Of a DNA stretch of 64,000 nt, positions 29,320-38,120 are shown one piece after another. Made by a program: the position numbers and the translations under genes. The notes below the pieces were generated by a model. That model was not told the DNA's origin, ran no database searches, and saw nothing but the letters and a program-made list of their open reading frames with translations. Origin of the DNA: an uncultured Verrucomicrobiota bacterium (GTDB taxonomy: Bacteria > Verrucomicrobiota > Verrucomicrobiia > Opitutales > Opitutaceae); contig CAIQAB010000019.1 in assembly GCA_903869675.1 (NCBI GenBank), positions 17,027 to 81,026 of the forward strand, in the 5' to 3' direction. The stretch's first letter is position 1; the number at the start of each line of letters is the position of its first letter.

Positions 29320-30549
29320 CTAAGGCAAGCGCACGCCAAGCCCCGCCCCGGTCGCCGCCAAACCGGGCGACGGATTTTGGGCCGGAAAACAAATGCGCCC
29401 GACCGCGTCGTCAAAGCCGCTCGCCCCGCGCAAGATCTCAATCTCAAGACGCAGGTAATAAATCGGGACCGGGCAGGGCATGCCATCGGGGATGCGGACC
29501 GCGTCTTTCTCCGTCGTAACGATGAACTCCACTTCTTGTTCCAGCGCCTGCGAAAAAATCTCCACAAAATCTTCGTAGCTGAAGCGGTAGTGATCAAGGA
29601 AGCGGCGAGTAAACTCGATCCGCCCACCGAGGTCTCGCACGAAAGCCTCGAAACTCTCCGGCACCGCGATACCCGAAAAGGCCCCCACCCTCCGGCCCTC
29701 GAGGTCTGCCAGCGGGCGCCGCTCGTCCGTCCCCAGACGCTGGAGATACTGCGGACGGTGCGCGCACTCGATCACGTCCACACCCGGATTGTGCCGCTGG
29801 ATCAACTCCTCCAGCTCGGGGTCGCGCTCGCCGTCGGACTTGGTCAGGAGCACGTAGCTGGCACGCTTCAGGTGCTTGATCGGCTCGCGCAAGATACCGC
29901 GCGGCAAGAGCTGGCCGTTGCCAAAGGGGTTGGTCTTGTCGACCAGCAGAAGATTGAGCCGGCCCTTGAGCGGGAGGTATTGGAAACCATCGTCCAGGAT
30001 GAGCGTGTCGCAACGGAACTTCTTGATCGCGTATACCCCGGCCTTGACCCGGTCTTTGTCCACAAGAACCACCACGCCGGGCAGATTGCGCGCCAGCATG
30101 TAGGGCTCGTCGCCCGCCTGCTCGGAATCCAGCAGCACCGACTGTCCGTCGCTCACAATGCGCGGAGGCGGCGCGCTGGTGTGGGTAAACCACCACAGCG
30201 CTTTTTTCCAAAGCGGCGGAGCCTTGCTGCGATAGCCCCGCGAAAGAATGGCCACCTTGCGCCCGCGATCGCGGAGGGCGCGGGCAAACATCTCCACCAC
30301 AGGGGTCTTGCCGGTGCCGCCGACCGTGAGGTTGCCCACCACCACCACGAGGCAGCCCAGCGGTTGGTCATGGAGTATGCGTTGGCGATAAAGCCAGACC
30401 CGCGTCTGCACGATGCCGCTGAATATCCACGAGAGGCCGTGCAACAACCCCGCGAAGAGCGTGGGCCAGACCCCTTCGCGACGACCAAAAATCACATCAA
30501 TCGTGAATTGCTCGGAAGCGTTGAGGGTGCGTTTCAGCCAGTGGGACAT
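29320..30549 (-). CDS. lpxK: tetraacyldisaccharide 4'-kinase (lipid A synthesis)
   Basis: 409 residues from ATG 30547-30549; an upstream in-frame extension is ignored because the LpxK fold begins here. A hydrophobic N-terminal helix (about 26-46) holds it at the membrane. The P-loop [13 protein letters not shown] spans 71-83 and LSRGYRSK and [10 protein letters not shown] are LpxK signatures. It phosphorylates the 4' position of the lipid A precursor, which indicates an LPS-bearing outer membrane. The C-terminus extends some 40 residues beyond the usual end. Confidence 0.94.
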   Translation of the reverse strand: MSHWLKRTLNASEQFTIDVIFGRREGVWPTLFAGLLHGLSWIFSGIVQTRVWLYRQRILHDQPLGCLVVVVGNLTVGGTGKTPVVEMFARALRDRGRKVAILSRGYRSKAPPLWKKALWWFTHTSAPPPRIVSDGQSVLLDSEQAGDEPYMLARNLPGVVVLVDKDRVKAGVYAIKKFRCDTLILDDGFQYLPLKGRLNLLLVDKTNPFGNGQLLPRGILREPIKHLKRASYVLLTKSDGERDPELEELIQRHNPGVDVIECAHRPQYLQRLGTDERRPLADLEGRRVGAFSGIAVPESFEAFVRDLGGRIEFTRRFLDHYRFSYEDFVEIFSQALEQEVEFIVTTEKDAVRIPDGMPCPVPIYYLRLEIEILRGASGFDDAVGRICFPAQNPSPGLAATGAGLGVRLP

Positions 30550-30672
30550 GCAGGAGCGAGATACCGGCAAAAAGGCCTGCTGCTAGGCCGGAGGCGAGGG
30601 GAAATCGGATTTGACCACTCCGGCAGGTCGCGGATGGTGTCGCTCTTCCCGCCGTCCGGCGGACACCTTACC

Positions 30673-31761
30673 ATGAGCTACAAACTCTTCATCCCCGGCC
30701 CCATCGCCGTCTCTGACAAAACCCTCCACGCGATGGCCCAAGGCATGATCGGGCACCGCAGCACGGACTTCGTCGCCCTTTATAATGCGATTCAGCCCTC
30801 CTTGCAGGCCCTGTTCTACACCCAAGACGCCGTTTACCTGTCCACCAGTTCCGCTTGGGGCGTAATGGAAGGCGCCATTCGCAACGTAGTGAAAAAGAAG
30901 GTGCTAAACTGCATGAACGGCGCCTTCTCGGACAAATGGTATGATGTGTCCCTGCGCTGCGGCAAACCAGCGACCGCCCTGAAGGCCGAATGGGGCCAGC
31001 CGGTCGATCCCGAAGCCGTCCGCCGCGAACTCGCCACCGGCACCTACGACGCCATCACCCTGATTCATAACGAGACCTCCTGCGGTTGCATGAGCGACCT
31101 TGCCGCCCTCATGACCGTGATTCGCGAGTTCCCCGAGGTGATTTCGATCATCGACACCGTCAGCTCCTTCTCCGTGGTCCCGATCAAAAAGGACGAGCTC
31201 GGCATCGACGTGCTGATCACCGGCTCGCAAAAGGCCCTCGCCCTGCCCCCCGGCCTCGCCCTTTTCAGCGTATCCAAACGCGCCCTCGAACGCGCCGCCA
31301 GCATCACAGACCGCGGCTATTATTTCGATTTCGTCGAATTCCAGAAGAACCACGAAGCCGGCATGACGCCGAGCACTCCCGCCATCGCGCTCATCTACGC
31401 CCTGAAATCGAAACTGGACGACATCGCCGCCGAGGGCATCGAGGCCCGCTACGCCCGCCACGCCCGCCTGAACAAAACCGTCCGCGATCATATTCTCGCC
31501 AAGGGCTTCACGATGTTCCCCCGCGAAGGCTACGGCTCGGTCGCGCTGAACTGCTTTGCCAACAACCTCGGCTACGACCTCGCGGCGTTGAACAAGACCC
31601 TGAAGAACAAACACCACCTCGTGATCGACGGCGGTTACGGCAAGCTGAAGGGCAAAACCTTCCGCATCTCGAACATGGGCGACGAGACCGACGCCACCAT
31701 CGCCGCGATGCTCGCGTCCTTCGACTCCGCCCTCGCCGAGTGCCCCAAGGCTACCGCCTGA
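30673..31761 (+). CDS. class V aminotransferase (serine/alanine-glyoxylate type)
   Basis: 362 residues from ATG 30673. Fold I class V: N-terminal LFIPGPIAVSDKTLHAM with the glycine-rich GHRS, and PLP-Lys187 in LITGSQKALALPPG preceded by IIDTVSSF (PLP-binding Asp). This matches the alanine-glyoxylate/serine-pyruvate aminotransferase group that also includes annotated soluble hydrogenase 42-kDa subunits. It transfers amino groups from Ser or Ala to glyoxylate or pyruvate; which pair is not readable. It diverges from lpxK and ends in a terminator. Confidence 0.88.
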   Translation: MSYKLFIPGPIAVSDKTLHAMAQGMIGHRSTDFVALYNAIQPSLQALFYTQDAVYLSTSSAWGVMEGAIRNVVKKKVLNCMNGAFSDKWYDVSLRCGKPATALKAEWGQPVDPEAVRRELATGTYDAITLIHNETSCGCMSDLAALMTVIREFPEVISIIDTVSSFSVVPIKKDELGIDVLITGSQKALALPPGLALFSVSKRALERAASITDRGYYFDFVEFQKNHEAGMTPSTPAIALIYALKSKLDDIAAEGIEARYARHARLNKTVRDHILAKGFTMFPREGYGSVALNCFANNLGYDLAALNKTLKNKHHLVIDGGYGKLKGKTFRISNMGDETDATIAAMLASFDSALAECPKATA

Positions 31762-31790
31762 TCCAGCGCACGCCTCCCGCCCAGCTACCC

Positions 31791-31825
31791 CGCCCGTCGG
31801 CCCCTTTCGGCCGCCGGGCTTTTTT
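31791..31825 (+). terminator. intrinsic terminator after the class V aminotransferase
   Basis: GCCCG and CGGGC, with inner CGGCC and GGCCG, form a GC stem with one bulge around a CCTTT loop, ending in six T residues (31820-31825). Confidence 0.8.
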
Positions 31826-31942
31826 GGGCCCGCACAGAATTTTCCCACCCGCTTCCCAGCCGTAGAATAACGCGCTGGGGCTGAAGTCCGCGCTCGGTCC
31901 TTGCCCCCCGCCACGCCGCCGCCCACTTTCTCGCGCAAACCC

Positions 31943-32974
31943 ATGCCACTCATCCCTAAACTCACCGATAAACTCCAGCGCCACCCCAAGCGCGTGGTCT
32001 TCGCTGAAGGCGCCGATCCCCGCATCCTTCAGGCCGCCCGCCAGTGGGTGACGCGGCGCATGGGAGTGCCCATCCTGCTCGGCGACCGCGCCGTGATCAA
32101 AGACGTCGCCGCTCGACTCGATATCAATTTGCAGGGTATGCGGCTCATCGAGCCAGCCCGCAGCGAAGACCTCCCGGCCTTGACAAACCAGTTCGAGCAG
32201 ATCCGCCGGCTAAAAGGCATCAAAACCGCCGAGGCCGCGGAAGCCCTGAAGAACAACGGCTACTTCGCCACCATGATGGTGGTCACCGGCCAGGCCGACG
32301 CCCTCGTGTCGGGCGGCTCCATCGCGGCCGCCAGCGCCTTGCGCCCGATCTTCCAAATCATCCCCCGCCTGGCCGGCGTCGAACACGCCTCCTCCTTGAT
32401 GATCCTTGATTTCGACGAGAAAAAAATCGGCTCCGACGGCGCCCTTTTTCTCTCGGACTGCGGCGTCATCCCCGACCCCACCGCCGAGCAACTGTGCGAC
32501 ATCGCCCTGTCCACCGCCAGCATCGCCCGCCACCTGACCGGCGAAATCCCCCGCGTCGCGATGCTCAGCTATGCCACCCATAGCAGCTCAAACCATCCCG
32601 CTTTGGTCAAAGTCCGCCACGCCACCGAGCTCGCCCGGGCCAAGGCCAAAGCCCTCCACCTCGAAATGGAAATCGACGGCGAGATCCAAATCGACGCCGC
32701 CCTCGAACTCGTGGTCGCCAAAAACAAAAACGTCACCAGCTCAGTCGGCGGTCGCGCCAACGTGCTCATCTTCCCCGACCTGAACTCCGGCAACATCGCC
32801 TTCAAACTCGTCCAGATACTCGCCGGCGCCAATACCTTCGGCCAGATTCTCACCGGCTTGACCAAACCCGCCGCCGAAATCTCCCGCGGCGCCAGTGCCC
32901 ACGACGTCTTCGGTGCGGCCGCTATCGTCGCCACCCAAGCCATCGACCCGCGCCTGCTGCATGGCTCGGCTTGA
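31943..32974 (+). CDS. pta: phosphate acetyltransferase, catalytic (PTA_PTB) protein
   Basis: 343 residues from ATG 31943. Signatures of the PTA_PTB catalytic domain run the whole length: KRVVFAEGADPRILQAA, QADALVSGGSIAAASALRP, LSDCGVIPDPTAEQL, and ANVLIFPDLNSGNIAFK near the end. It interconverts acetyl-CoA and acetyl phosphate. It is the short, domain-only form; the regulatory half found at the N-terminus of long Pta enzymes is encoded separately by the next gene. No acetate kinase gene is adjacent. Confidence 0.92.
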   Translation: MPLIPKLTDKLQRHPKRVVFAEGADPRILQAARQWVTRRMGVPILLGDRAVIKDVAARLDINLQGMRLIEPARSEDLPALTNQFEQIRRLKGIKTAEAAEALKNNGYFATMMVVTGQADALVSGGSIAAASALRPIFQIIPRLAGVEHASSLMILDFDEKKIGSDGALFLSDCGVIPDPTAEQLCDIALSTASIARHLTGEIPRVAMLSYATHSSSNHPALVKVRHATELARAKAKALHLEMEIDGEIQIDAALELVVAKNKNVTSSVGGRANVLIFPDLNSGNIAFKLVQILAGANTFGQILTGLTKPAAEISRGASAHDVFGAAAIVATQAIDPRLLHGSA

Positions 32975-32984
32975 TTTTACTGAA

Positions 32985-34196
32985 ATGGCCTCCCGCCCTC
33001 TCATGCCTGCAGCTGAAACGACCACCCCGGGCGAGCTGTTCCCCACGCCCAACCCCTTCGACCAGCCCGCGCTGCCGCTGCTGACCACCCCGACCAATAA
33101 CGTCACAAAACGAGTTTTCGTCGCCGCCACGCGGATGAACGACGGCAAAACCACCACCTGCCTCGGCCTGTATGGTGCCCTGCAAGCCCGGTTCCCCCGC
33201 GTAGGTTTTATCAAGCCCGTCGGCCAGCGCTTCGTCGAAGTCCATGGTCAAAAGATCGACGAAGATTCCGTGCTGCTAGACTCGATCTTCCAAGTCCGGG
33301 TTCCCATCGAAAGCATGAGCCCAGTCGCGATCGACAGCACTTTCACGCGACGCTTTCTGGAAAACCCCGAAGGCCTCCTTCCCGCCCTGGAAGACCGCAT
33401 CTGCCGCGCCTTTGACCGCGTTTCCTGGGAAAAAGATTTCACCATCATCGAGGGCACCGGCCACGCCGGAGTCGGCTCCGTTTTCGACCTGTCCAACGCC
33501 CGCGTCGCCAAGCTGCTCAACGCCAAAGTCATCCTCGTCTCCCCCGGCGGCATCGGCCGGCCTGTGGACGAACTCGCCTTAAACAAGGCCCTCTTCGACC
33601 ACTACGGAGTCGAGGTGATCGGCGCCATCCTGAATAAGATCGAGCCGGATAAGATGGATATGGTGCACCACTACGCCGGCCTCGGCCTCGCCCGCCTGGG
33701 CATCCCGCTGCTCGGCGTGCTTCCCATCCAAAGCGCCCTGATCGCCCCCAATCTGGCCCAAATCGCCGAGGAGATCGGCGGTAAATGGCTCAACGGCAAA
33801 CGCGGCGGCGTAAAGCAACGCGTGCAACGCGTCGTAGTCGGCGCCATGTCCGCCAAGGGCATCGTCGACTACCTGCAACCCGGCGTGCTGATTATCACCC
33901 CGGGCGACCGCGACGATATCCTGCTCGCCGCCCTCGCCTCGTCCAAAATTTCCGGCGGCGCCAGCATCGCCGGCCTCGTCGTCACCAACGACATTAAACC
34001 GCATCCCAAGCTCGCCGAACTCCTCGCCCAGACCGACATCCCGGTCATCGCCACCAAGGAGGAGAGTTACGAGGTCACTAGCCGTATCAACCACATGTCG
34101 GTGAAGACCCAACCGCAGGATCACGACAAGTTTCCGATCATCAAACAGTTGATCGCCGACCACGTCGATCTCTCCAAGCTCATCGCCAGCGTTTGA
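32985..34196 (+). CDS. AAA_26/BioD-like and DRTGG-domain protein (Pta regulatory half)
   Basis: 403 residues if it starts at ATG 32985; an earlier ATG at 32961 would overlap pta by 14 bp. The N-terminal half is a dethiobiotin-synthetase-like P-loop fold (VAATRMNDGKTTTCLGLYGA, then IIEGTGHAGVGSVFDLSNA). The C-terminal half is a DRTGG domain (VVVGAMSAKGIVDYLQPGVL and ILLAALASSKISGGASIAGL). In long Pta proteins these two domains precede the catalytic domain in one chain. Here they form a separate gene and come after it. It probably binds and tunes the Pta protein. It has no acyltransferase domain itself. Confidence 0.85.
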   Translation: MASRPLMPAAETTTPGELFPTPNPFDQPALPLLTTPTNNVTKRVFVAATRMNDGKTTTCLGLYGALQARFPRVGFIKPVGQRFVEVHGQKIDEDSVLLDSIFQVRVPIESMSPVAIDSTFTRRFLENPEGLLPALEDRICRAFDRVSWEKDFTIIEGTGHAGVGSVFDLSNARVAKLLNAKVILVSPGGIGRPVDELALNKALFDHYGVEVIGAILNKIEPDKMDMVHHYAGLGLARLGIPLLGVLPIQSALIAPNLAQIAEEIGGKWLNGKRGGVKQRVQRVVVGAMSAKGIVDYLQPGVLIITPGDRDDILLAALASSKISGGASIAGLVVTNDIKPHPKLAELLAQTDIPVIATKEESYEVTSRINHMSVKTQPQDHDKFPIIKQLIADHVDLSKLIASV

Positions 34197-34238
34197 GGGC
34201 GGGAAAAGGCTAGAAGCAAGGACTTGGCGCCAAGCCCA

Positions 34239-36815
34239 TCACCGCCACTCGTGCCGGGGATAGCGCCGGCTGAGCTCGCCCTTCACCGTCGGATACATGT
34301 CTCGCCAGAAACTGGTGAGATCATCCGTGACTTGGATGGGGCGGTAATTCGGCGCCAGCACGTGGATCTTCACCGGCACCCGCCCGCGCCCAAGCGTGAA
34401 GCGCCCCTCGATGCCGTAGAGCTCCTGTATCCGCGCGGACATTACCGGTGGTCCCTCCCTGGCGTATTCGAGCTTCGCCTTGCGGCCGTTGGCCATGGTC
34501 AACCGCTCCGGCAGGTAGTCATCGAGCACCGCGAGTTGCTCCGCCGTTAACCAGTCGCGCAGGACCGCCATGATCTCGTCCTTGCCCTTGTCCTTCACCG
34601 CCCGCGCCCCGAGTTCGCCGTAACAGAGTTGTTCAATTAAGGTCGGCCGGTCCCCATCGGTGAGCGGGTTGACCTCCAACTCAGGAAACCACTCCGCCAT
34701 GCGGTTCACGCGCAGGATCCACTGCTCCACCGTTTCATCCCACGCCTCGATCTTGATCCGCCCCGCCACCACTTCGCGGGTCAATAAAAGCGCCGCCTCC
34801 CCCAACGGCGCCTCATCGCCGCTCACCCGCGCCTCGAGCACGAGATCGCGAAAGCGCCGCTCGCGCCGCGTGATCACCCGCTTCATCTCCGGGTCGTAGA
34901 CCACCGCGCGCTCCTCCCGGTAGTCGGCCGGAAAAAGCTCCTTCAGCCACGGCTCCTCGACTGCCGTCGCGAGCGAGAGCAGCGTGCTCACCTCGCCATC
35001 CCCGCGCCCGATCTCACTCACCTCCGCCACGACGAGGAGCGGTGCCCGTTGGATCGCGCTCTCCCGGGCGAGGAAACCCCGGCGGCCATGCACGAGTTCA
35101 CAGCGGAGCGTGCCACCATCGAGCCGCTTGGCCACTTGGTCGGAAAAGCCCGCCAGCACGCACTTGGCCACCGCTCCCGCCTCAGGCCGTCGCTCGGCCA
35201 CATCGAGGCCCTCCTTTTCCGCGATTTCGAGAAATGACGCGAAGAGCGGCCCCACCGCCCGCGCCCCCTGCGCGTGGATGCCCAGCCTCCGGCAGGCATC
35301 GAGGCCAAAGCTCGCTTTTTCAGCAAAGCGCCACGCGCGCATGAGCAGGAAAAAGTCGCTCTCCATTTCCTCCCCCAGCGCCTCTTCGCGCGCCTCATCC
35401 ACCACTCGCGGCAAACCGCGTTGCAAAAAACTCCGCCCCTGGGTGAGCGCGGCCATGAGCGCCACCGGTCGCACGCAACCGCGGGCCTCCGCCTCGAGAA
35501 ACATGCGCGCGTAGCGCGGATGCACCGGAAACCGCAGCATGCGCCGCCCGATATCCGTGATCACCGCTTGGGCATCGCCCCCCACGGACTTTTTTCCCAA
35601 CGCCAGTGCCCCGAGATCCGTTAACAATGCTTCCGCCCGGGCCAATGCCTTCCCGTCCGGACGTTCCAACCACGGGAAGCCCGCCACATCGTCGATGCCG
35701 CTGGCCTTGAGCGTGAGCACCACCTCAGCCAGATCGAGCCGCCGCACCTCGGGCAACTCCTGCGCCGGTCGCCCCGTGTGCTCGCGCTCCGTCCAAAGCC
35801 GCAGGCAGCGCCCCGGCGCGGTGCGCCCCGCCCGCCCCGCCCGCTGGTCCGCACTCGCCCGCGAGATCTTTTCCACCAGCAGGGTGTTGATGCCACGGTT
35901 GGGATCGAATTTCGCCTGCCGCGCCAAGCCGGCATCCACCACCACAGTGACGCCATCAATGGTCAGCGAGGTCTCGGCGACGTTGGTCGATACGATAATC
36001 TTACGGGCGCTGGTCCGCGCCACCGCCCGGTCCTGCGCCTCCGGCGGCAGTTCACCATGCAAAGGCAGCACCACGCAGCCATTCAGCTCCCGGTGCTCGC
36101 CCAGCGCCTGCACCGTGCGCCCGATTTCGTAGGCTCCGGGCAAAAATACCAAAAAATCCCCCTCCGTGCGCCCCGCCAACCGCGCGCACTCCCGCGCCGC
36201 GACATCCCAGACCGGTTCGGCCTCGAAGTTTACCGCCTTGGGCAGATACTCGATCGCCACCGGAAAACTCTGCCCCTGCGAGGTGAGGATTTCGCAAGGC
36301 GCGAGATACTCCGCAAGCCCCTGCGCATCCAGCGTGGCCGACATAACCACGATTTTAAGATCCGGACGTGTGGTCCTCTGGATCTGTAAAGCCCTCGCCA
36401 GCGAGATGTCCCCGTAAAGGTGACGCTCATGAAACTCGTCGAAAATCAATGCCGACACCCCGCGCAGCCGTGCATCAAAAGACATCTGTCGTAGCAAAAT
36501 CCCCTCGGTCACAAACCGCACCCGCGTCCGCTCCGATACCCGTGACTCCAGCCGGATCTGATAACCCACCTCATCGCCCAGCGCGCATCCGACCTCCTCC
36601 GCCACCCGCCGTGCCAGCATCCGCGCCGCCAGTCGCCGCGGCTGCAGGACCACCGCCTCGCCCGCCTCCAAAAACCCATGCGCGCGGAGCATCTGCGGGA
36701 TCTGCGTCGATTTGCCTGACCCGGTCGGAGCCTGCACCACCACCCGCCCCGTCCCCCGCAAGGCGGCCACTAGGGCGGTTTCCAACTCGTAAATAGGCAG
36801 TTCGCGCGGCGTCAT
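34239..36815 (-). CDS. hrpB: ATP-dependent RNA-type helicase HrpB
   Basis: 858 residues. DEAH-box layout with motif I APTGSGKST (about 29-37), motif II DEFHERH in place of DEAH, motif III SATLDA, motif V VSTNVAETSLTIDGV, motif VI QRAGRAGRTAPG. The helicase-associated domain and the HrpB-specific C-terminal domain follow (ending GRVPVKIHVLAPNYRPIQVT). Length is normal for HrpB. In proteobacteria its substrate is still poorly defined; RNA processing is likely. It diverges from ybeY across 66 bp. Confidence 0.94.
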   Translation of the reverse strand: MTPRELPIYELETALVAALRGTGRVVVQAPTGSGKSTQIPQMLRAHGFLEAGEAVVLQPRRLAARMLARRVAEEVGCALGDEVGYQIRLESRVSERTRVRFVTEGILLRQMSFDARLRGVSALIFDEFHERHLYGDISLARALQIQRTTRPDLKIVVMSATLDAQGLAEYLAPCEILTSQGQSFPVAIEYLPKAVNFEAEPVWDVAARECARLAGRTEGDFLVFLPGAYEIGRTVQALGEHRELNGCVVLPLHGELPPEAQDRAVARTSARKIIVSTNVAETSLTIDGVTVVVDAGLARQAKFDPNRGINTLLVEKISRASADQRAGRAGRTAPGRCLRLWTEREHTGRPAQELPEVRRLDLAEVVLTLKASGIDDVAGFPWLERPDGKALARAEALLTDLGALALGKKSVGGDAQAVITDIGRRMLRFPVHPRYARMFLEAEARGCVRPVALMAALTQGRSFLQRGLPRVVDEAREEALGEEMESDFFLLMRAWRFAEKASFGLDACRRLGIHAQGARAVGPLFASFLEIAEKEGLDVAERRPEAGAVAKCVLAGFSDQVAKRLDGGTLRCELVHGRRGFLARESAIQRAPLLVVAEVSEIGRGDGEVSTLLSLATAVEEPWLKELFPADYREERAVVYDPEMKRVITRRERRFRDLVLEARVSGDEAPLGEAALLLTREVVAGRIKIEAWDETVEQWILRVNRMAEWFPELEVNPLTDGDRPTLIEQLCYGELGARAVKDKGKDEIMAVLRDWLTAEQLAVLDDYLPERLTMANGRKAKLEYAREGPPVMSARIQELYGIEGRFTLGRGRVPVKIHVLAPNYRPIQVTDDLTSFWRDMYPTVKGELSRRYPRHEWR

Positions 36816-36881
36816 CAGTTCGTCTTCTTAAACCAAAGCCCCCCACCGCCCGCCGCAAGCCCGCTCCCGCCCGCTGTTCTC

Positions 36882-37427
36882 ATGCGCGAACTCACCCTAA
36901 CCTCCCGCCACCCCCGCCTCCGGCTCGACCGCAGCACCCTCGCCCGTGCCCTCGCACACCTCGACGCCGAGTTCCGCTTCACCCCCGCCGACCTCCCCAC
37001 CCTCAGCCCCGCCGGCCGTCGCCGCGCCCGCGCCCAAGTGGCAGCCAAAACCCATACCCCCTCCGCCGTTCCGCCCGGTGCGTTATCCGTCACCTTGCTG
37101 ACCGACCCAGCGCTCACCCTCCTGCATGCCGATTTCCTCAACGACCCGACCCCCACCGACGTCATCACGTTTGAAGGAGATCCCACACTCGATCATGCGG
37201 GCGACATCTGCGTCTCGGTTGATACCGCCCTCGCCTACGCCACGAAACACCAACTGCCTTTCGCCGAGGAACTCCTGCGCTACGTCATCCACGGCTGGCT
37301 TCATCTCGCCGGCTACGACGACCTCGAACCTCGCAAAAAACGCCGCCAGCGCGCCGCCGAGGACCGTGCTTTAAAGCTACTGCGAGCAGCCGACCTCGTC
37401 CCCGCCTTCATGCTCAAACCGCGTTAA
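36882..37427 (+). CDS. ybeY: endoribonuclease YbeY
   Basis: 181 residues, longer than most YbeY (about 150-160) because of a Pro/Arg-rich stretch at 38-70. Core signatures are FLNDPTPTDVITF (86-98) and the metal site HGWLHLAGYDD (137-147). The first two metal ligands, His137 and His141, are present but the third His of the HGxLHLxGxDH motif is Asp147. Some other phyla also carry Asp here, so activity may be kept. YbeY matures 16S rRNA 3' ends and takes part in ribosome quality control. It is followed after 42 bp by a recO-like gene, a pairing frequent in bacteria. Confidence 0.9.
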   Translation: MRELTLTSRHPRLRLDRSTLARALAHLDAEFRFTPADLPTLSPAGRRRARAQVAAKTHTPSAVPPGALSVTLLTDPALTLLHADFLNDPTPTDVITFEGDPTLDHAGDICVSVDTALAYATKHQLPFAEELLRYVIHGWLHLAGYDDLEPRKKRRQRAAEDRALKLLRAADLVPAFMLKPR

Positions 37428-37469
37428 CCCGCTACCGGCGAATCCATTCACCATTCGGATTTTTCCCTC

Positions 37470-38105
37470 GTGCCAGGCCCGCTCCATTCCACCGAGATCC
37501 ACGTCCTCGCCAAGGCCACCCACGCCGGCGACCAGTTGATCCTGACCGGTTTCTCGCCGGAAGACGGCCTGCTCACCGCCCTGCTGCGCCTGCCCCGCGC
37601 CGGCGCCTCCACTGCAAATCCGCCCCCCGATCTCTTCGACCGCCTCGTCCTTGCCCTTGAGCATGGTCGCGGCTCGCCGACTGGCGGCCCGTGGTTCGTG
37701 CGCGAGCACCGTCTGCTCGTCCGCCACGCCGCCATCGGCCGTTCCTACGAATCGCTCGGCGCCGCCTCCCGCCTCGCCCGCGTCATCACCCGCAATCCCG
37801 GCGCACAGGACACCCGCGCCGGCATCGACGCCCTGCTCACGCGCGCCTTCGCCGCCTTCGCCCGCCCCGCCGCCCGCCCCGAGTTAGTGTTTTTCAAAAG
37901 CCTCTACGTCTTCGCCCGCGACGAAGGCCTGCCCCTGAAAGAAGAATGGCTCCCGCGCCTCCCGCCTGCCGATTGCGACTTCGCCGCCTCCGCCCTCGCC
38001 CTCCCCTCCGACGCGCCCGAGGCCCCCGCGCCCGCCGACCTCGCCCGCCTCACCAGGGACCTCGCCTCCTATCTCGCCGCCGAGCATGACCTCGTGGTGG
38101 ACTGA
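37470..38105 (+). CDS. RecO-like protein (tentative)
   Basis: 211 residues from GTG 37470. The N-terminal 80 residues could form the RecO OB-fold (VLAKATHAGDQLILTGFSPE then a strand-rich stretch). The middle is alpha-helical with RSYESLGAASRLARVI and LVFFKSLYVFARDEGLPL, which resembles the helical RecO half. No zinc-cysteine quartet is seen, which many RecO proteins also lack. Context supports it: ybeY lies upstream and a DNA helicase begins 15 bp downstream. Sequence similarity is weak by eye, so the call is provisional. It would help RecA load at gaps. Confidence 0.5.
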   Translation: MPGPLHSTEIHVLAKATHAGDQLILTGFSPEDGLLTALLRLPRAGASTANPPPDLFDRLVLALEHGRGSPTGGPWFVREHRLLVRHAAIGRSYESLGAASRLARVITRNPGAQDTRAGIDALLTRAFAAFARPAARPELVFFKSLYVFARDEGLPLKEEWLPRLPPADCDFAASALALPSDAPEAPAPADLARLTRDLASYLAAEHDLVVD

Positions 38106-38120
38106 ACCCGACCGAGCCTC

